DNA of 6,775 bases from Chloroflexota bacterium (lineage in GTDB: Bacteria; Chloroflexota; Limnocylindria; Limnocylindrales; CSP1-4), in NCBI GenBank assembly GCA_025935655.1, contig JAICUV010000185.1, forward strand, positions 1 to 6,775, in the 5' to 3' direction. Of the stretch, positions 5,124 through 6,775 are shown piece after piece (positions within the stretch are counted from its first letter, which is position 1; each line of letters begins with the position of its first letter). Position numbers and translations under genes: made by a program. The notes under the pieces were generated by a model. That model was not told where the DNA came from. It saw only the letters and a program-made list of their open reading frames with translations, and searched no databases.

Positions 5124-6775
5124 TGAACACCGCTGCCGTCCGCCTGGTCGCCGCTTCGCTCGCCGCGGTGCTTTCCTCGTCGCTCGTGCCCGTCACGGCA
5201 CTCGCCCTGACACCGCAGGTGATCAACTTCACGAGCACCGCCCCGACCGATGCAGTCGTCGGGGGGCCGTCGTACACCGTAAGCGCCACTGCGGACAGTG
5301 GGCTGACCGTGGCGTTCACGATCGATGCCGCATCGAACGACGCATGCACGCTGTCGGGAACGGAGAGCACCGTCTCGTTTCTGCATGCCGGCACGTGCAC
5401 GATCGATGCGGATCAGGGCGGTGATTCCACCTTCGATCCCGCACCGCAAGTCCAGCAGACCTTCACTGTGGGCAAGGGCGTCCAGTCCATCGTGTTCGGT
5501 TCGTCGGCGCCGGACGCCGCCGTGGTCGATGGCGCACCGTACACACCGGTGGCGACTGGGGGCGCGTCGGGTAATCCCGTGGTCTTCTCCATCGACCCTG
5601 CGTCGTCTGCGGTCTGCTCCATCGCGGGCGGTGACGTGTCATTCGATGCGGTGGGAACCTGCACGATCGATGCCGATCAGGCCGGTGACGCCGACTATGC
5701 CGATGCGGCCCAGACACAGCAGTCGTTCACGGTCGGCAAGGGAGCACAGGTGATCGAGTTCACCTCGTCGCCCCCGGTCGGCGCCACAGTGGGCGGGCCC
5801 ACCTACACCGTCGCGGCGACCGGTGGCGCGTCCGGCAACCCGGTGACGTTCTCGATCGACGCATCCGCGAATGCGGTCTGCACCGTCGCGGTTGACGTCG
5901 TCAGCTTCATCGGCCACGGCGGCTGCAGAATCAACGCGGATCAGGCCGGGAACGACAACTACAACGACGCCGTACAGGTCCAGCAGGTCGTCGCCGTCGA
6001 CAACATGGCTCCGTCATGTACTGGCGGCGGGGCGATCGAAGTCGTGATGAACGTGCCGACGTCGGGACCAGGAAGCTGCACCGATCAGGATGGCGACGGC
6101 CTGACCTTCTCGATCGCCGATCCGCCATCGAATGGAACAGCCAGCATCGACGCCTCCGGCACGTGGACGTACACCACGTCGCCCGATTCCCTTGCGGCCG
6201 ACAGTTTCACCTTCGTCGCGAACGATGGCGTCGACGACTCAGTGCCGGTGGCGGTGTCGATCACCGTGCGGAATGCGCCGATTGACGCACGAAACGACAC
6301 CGTGTCGATCCCGCCCGTCACGGCAAAGACGATCACGGTGCTCGCGAACGACGGTCCGGGAACGGGCGACACCGGTCAGCCTCTGCGGATCACCTCGGTC
6401 ACGAAGCCTTCCTTGGGATCCGCAACGATCACGGGCACGACGGTCACGTACGATCCTCGAGGGTGTTCAACGGGTCTCGACAGTTTCAAGTACACCGTCA
6501 CGGACGGGCAGTTCGCGGCCACGAAGACCGTGTACGTCACGATCCTGCGGCCCGGGCAGGGGGGCCTGTCGACCAAGCCCATCACGGACTACCCGGTTGT
6601 CGGCTTCATCACCAACAGCACGATGAGCTCCACAGTGCCCATGAAGCTCTCCTGGTGTGGCGTCACCACGAGCTCCACGTCCGTGAGGAGCTACAAGGTG
6701 CTCCAGAGCACCAACGGCGGGTCCACGTATCCGACGACGCTGTTCTCGGCCACGACGGCGAGGAGCAGCACGCGC
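5114..6775 (+). CDS. Large secreted multidomain Ig-like/cadherin-like surface protein, 3' end beyond window
   Basis: An open frame of 554 codons starts at GTG, has no stop and continues past the right edge, so the product is partial. Residues 1-31 form a signal peptide (Arg10, hydrophobic core, cleavage likely after ALA at 29-31). Three tandem repeats of 87-89 residues follow (34-122, 123-210, 211-297). Each starts like QVIEFTSSPP and most end in CTIDADQAGD...QQ-FTVGKG, with two cysteines 15-17 residues apart. This is an MBG/bacterial Ig-like style known from secreted exoproteins. Residues 298-387 look cadherin-like (DQDGDGLTFSI, NGTASID, DSFTFVANDG). Residues 388-478 repeat that type (VLANDG, DSFKYTVTDG), as in tandem-95/Big_9 domains. 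Residues about 494-554 begin an FnIII-like domain (KLSWCGV, SYKVLQSTNGG). It is probably an adhesin or matrix protein; ligand unknown. An alternative start, GTG at 5123, would shorten it by 3 residues. GC3 is lower than in glyA. Confidence 0.87.
   Translation, partial: MPVVNTAAVRLVAASLAAVLSSSLVPVTALALTPQVINFTSTAPTDAVVGGPSYTVSATADSGLTVAFTIDAASNDACTLSGTESTVSFLHAGTCTIDADQGGDSTFDPAPQVQQTFTVGKGVQSIVFGSSAPDAAVVDGAPYTPVATGGASGNPVVFSIDPASSAVCSIAGGDVSFDAVGTCTIDADQAGDADYADAAQTQQSFTVGKGAQVIEFTSSPPVGATVGGPTYTVAATGGASGNPVTFSIDASANAVCTVAVDVVSFIGHGGCRINADQAGNDNYNDAVQVQQVVAVDNMAPSCTGGGAIEVVMNVPTSGPGSCTDQDGDGLTFSIADPPSNGTASIDASGTWTYTTSPDSLAADSFTFVANDGVDDSVPVAVSITVRNAPIDARNDTVSIPPVTAKTITVLANDGPGTGDTGQPLRITSVTKPSLGSATITGTTVTYDPRGCSTGLDSFKYTVTDGQFAATKTVYVTILRPGQGGLSTKPITDYPVVGFITNSTMSSTVPMKLSWCGVTTSSTSVRSYKVLQSTNGGSTYPTTLFSATTARSSTR
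5213..6004 (+). repeat. Three tandem ~88-codon Ig-like repeats
   Basis: Units at 5213-5479, 5480-5743 and 5744-6004 encode 89, 88 and 87 residues. They share VGGPxYTVxAT, GASGNPVxFSID, a CTIDADQAGD-type segment and a QQ-FTVGKG boundary. Units 2 and 3 are closest to each other (both have ATGGASGNPV). The third is degenerate at its end (GGCRINADQAGN, then QQVVAVDN), and the first lacks the GASGNP segment. Cysteine pairs are 78/95, 168/183 and 256/271. The pattern fits old internal duplication and not recent slippage, since synonymous sites have diverged. Confidence 0.9.

Noticed and set aside
5325..6626. Several short ORFs in other frames inside the exoprotein (for example 5325-5753 and 6132-6626)
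   Set aside because: All are Ser/Arg-rich shadows. The 5114 frame is continuous and contains three homologous repeats, which the other frames do not explain.

Overview
The window is very GC-rich DNA with dense, GC3-biased coding and long meaningless open frames on the antisense strand. The gene content (a Ser/Gly/Pro-linkered NodB deacetylase, glyA followed 7 nt later by a WecA/TagO-type transferase, and a protein with a long Pro-Thr-Lys stalk) suggests a high-GC, probably environmental bacterium. My best guess is a Chloroflexota lineage of the Limnocylindria/Ellin6529 kind, with Actinomycetota as the alternative. This is inference from style and recalled protein phrases, not a database result.

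Layout. Positions 1-372 hold no convincing gene: a short direct repeat, an imperfect hairpin and several open but unremarkable frames. At 373-1341 (minus strand) lies a complete secreted or membrane-anchored polysaccharide deacetylase (CE4/NodB) with all five catalytic motifs. A 180-bp divergent intergenic region (1342-1521) carries the glyA start signals. At 1522-2859 (plus) is glyA, serine hydroxymethyltransferase, starting at GTG behind a perfect Shine-Dalgarno sequence. Seven bases later, 2867-3997 encodes a polytopic polyprenyl-phosphate sugar-1-phosphate transferase. Its usually invariant metal-binding Asp in the FxGDxG motif is Thr. A 112-bp gap with an extended -10-like element precedes 4110-5123, a two-pass membrane protein with a Pro/Thr stalk and a PKD-like terminal domain. 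It overlaps by 10 nt with a GTG-started secreted protein (5114 to beyond the right edge). That protein has a signal peptide, three tandem Cys-containing Ig-like repeats, two cadherin-like (tandem-95/Big_9 style) domains and the start of an FnIII-like domain.

How they fit together. The deacetylase and the lipid-linked sugar transferase both point to cell-envelope glycan work. The overlapping last two genes look like a translationally coupled cell-surface module: a membrane-anchored stalk protein and a large multidomain exoprotein. The least explained parts are this module, especially the roughly 110-residue cytoplasmic loop of the stalk protein, and the altered metal site of the transferase. 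I see no CRISPR array, tRNA, rRNA, insertion sequence or convincing rho-independent terminator.
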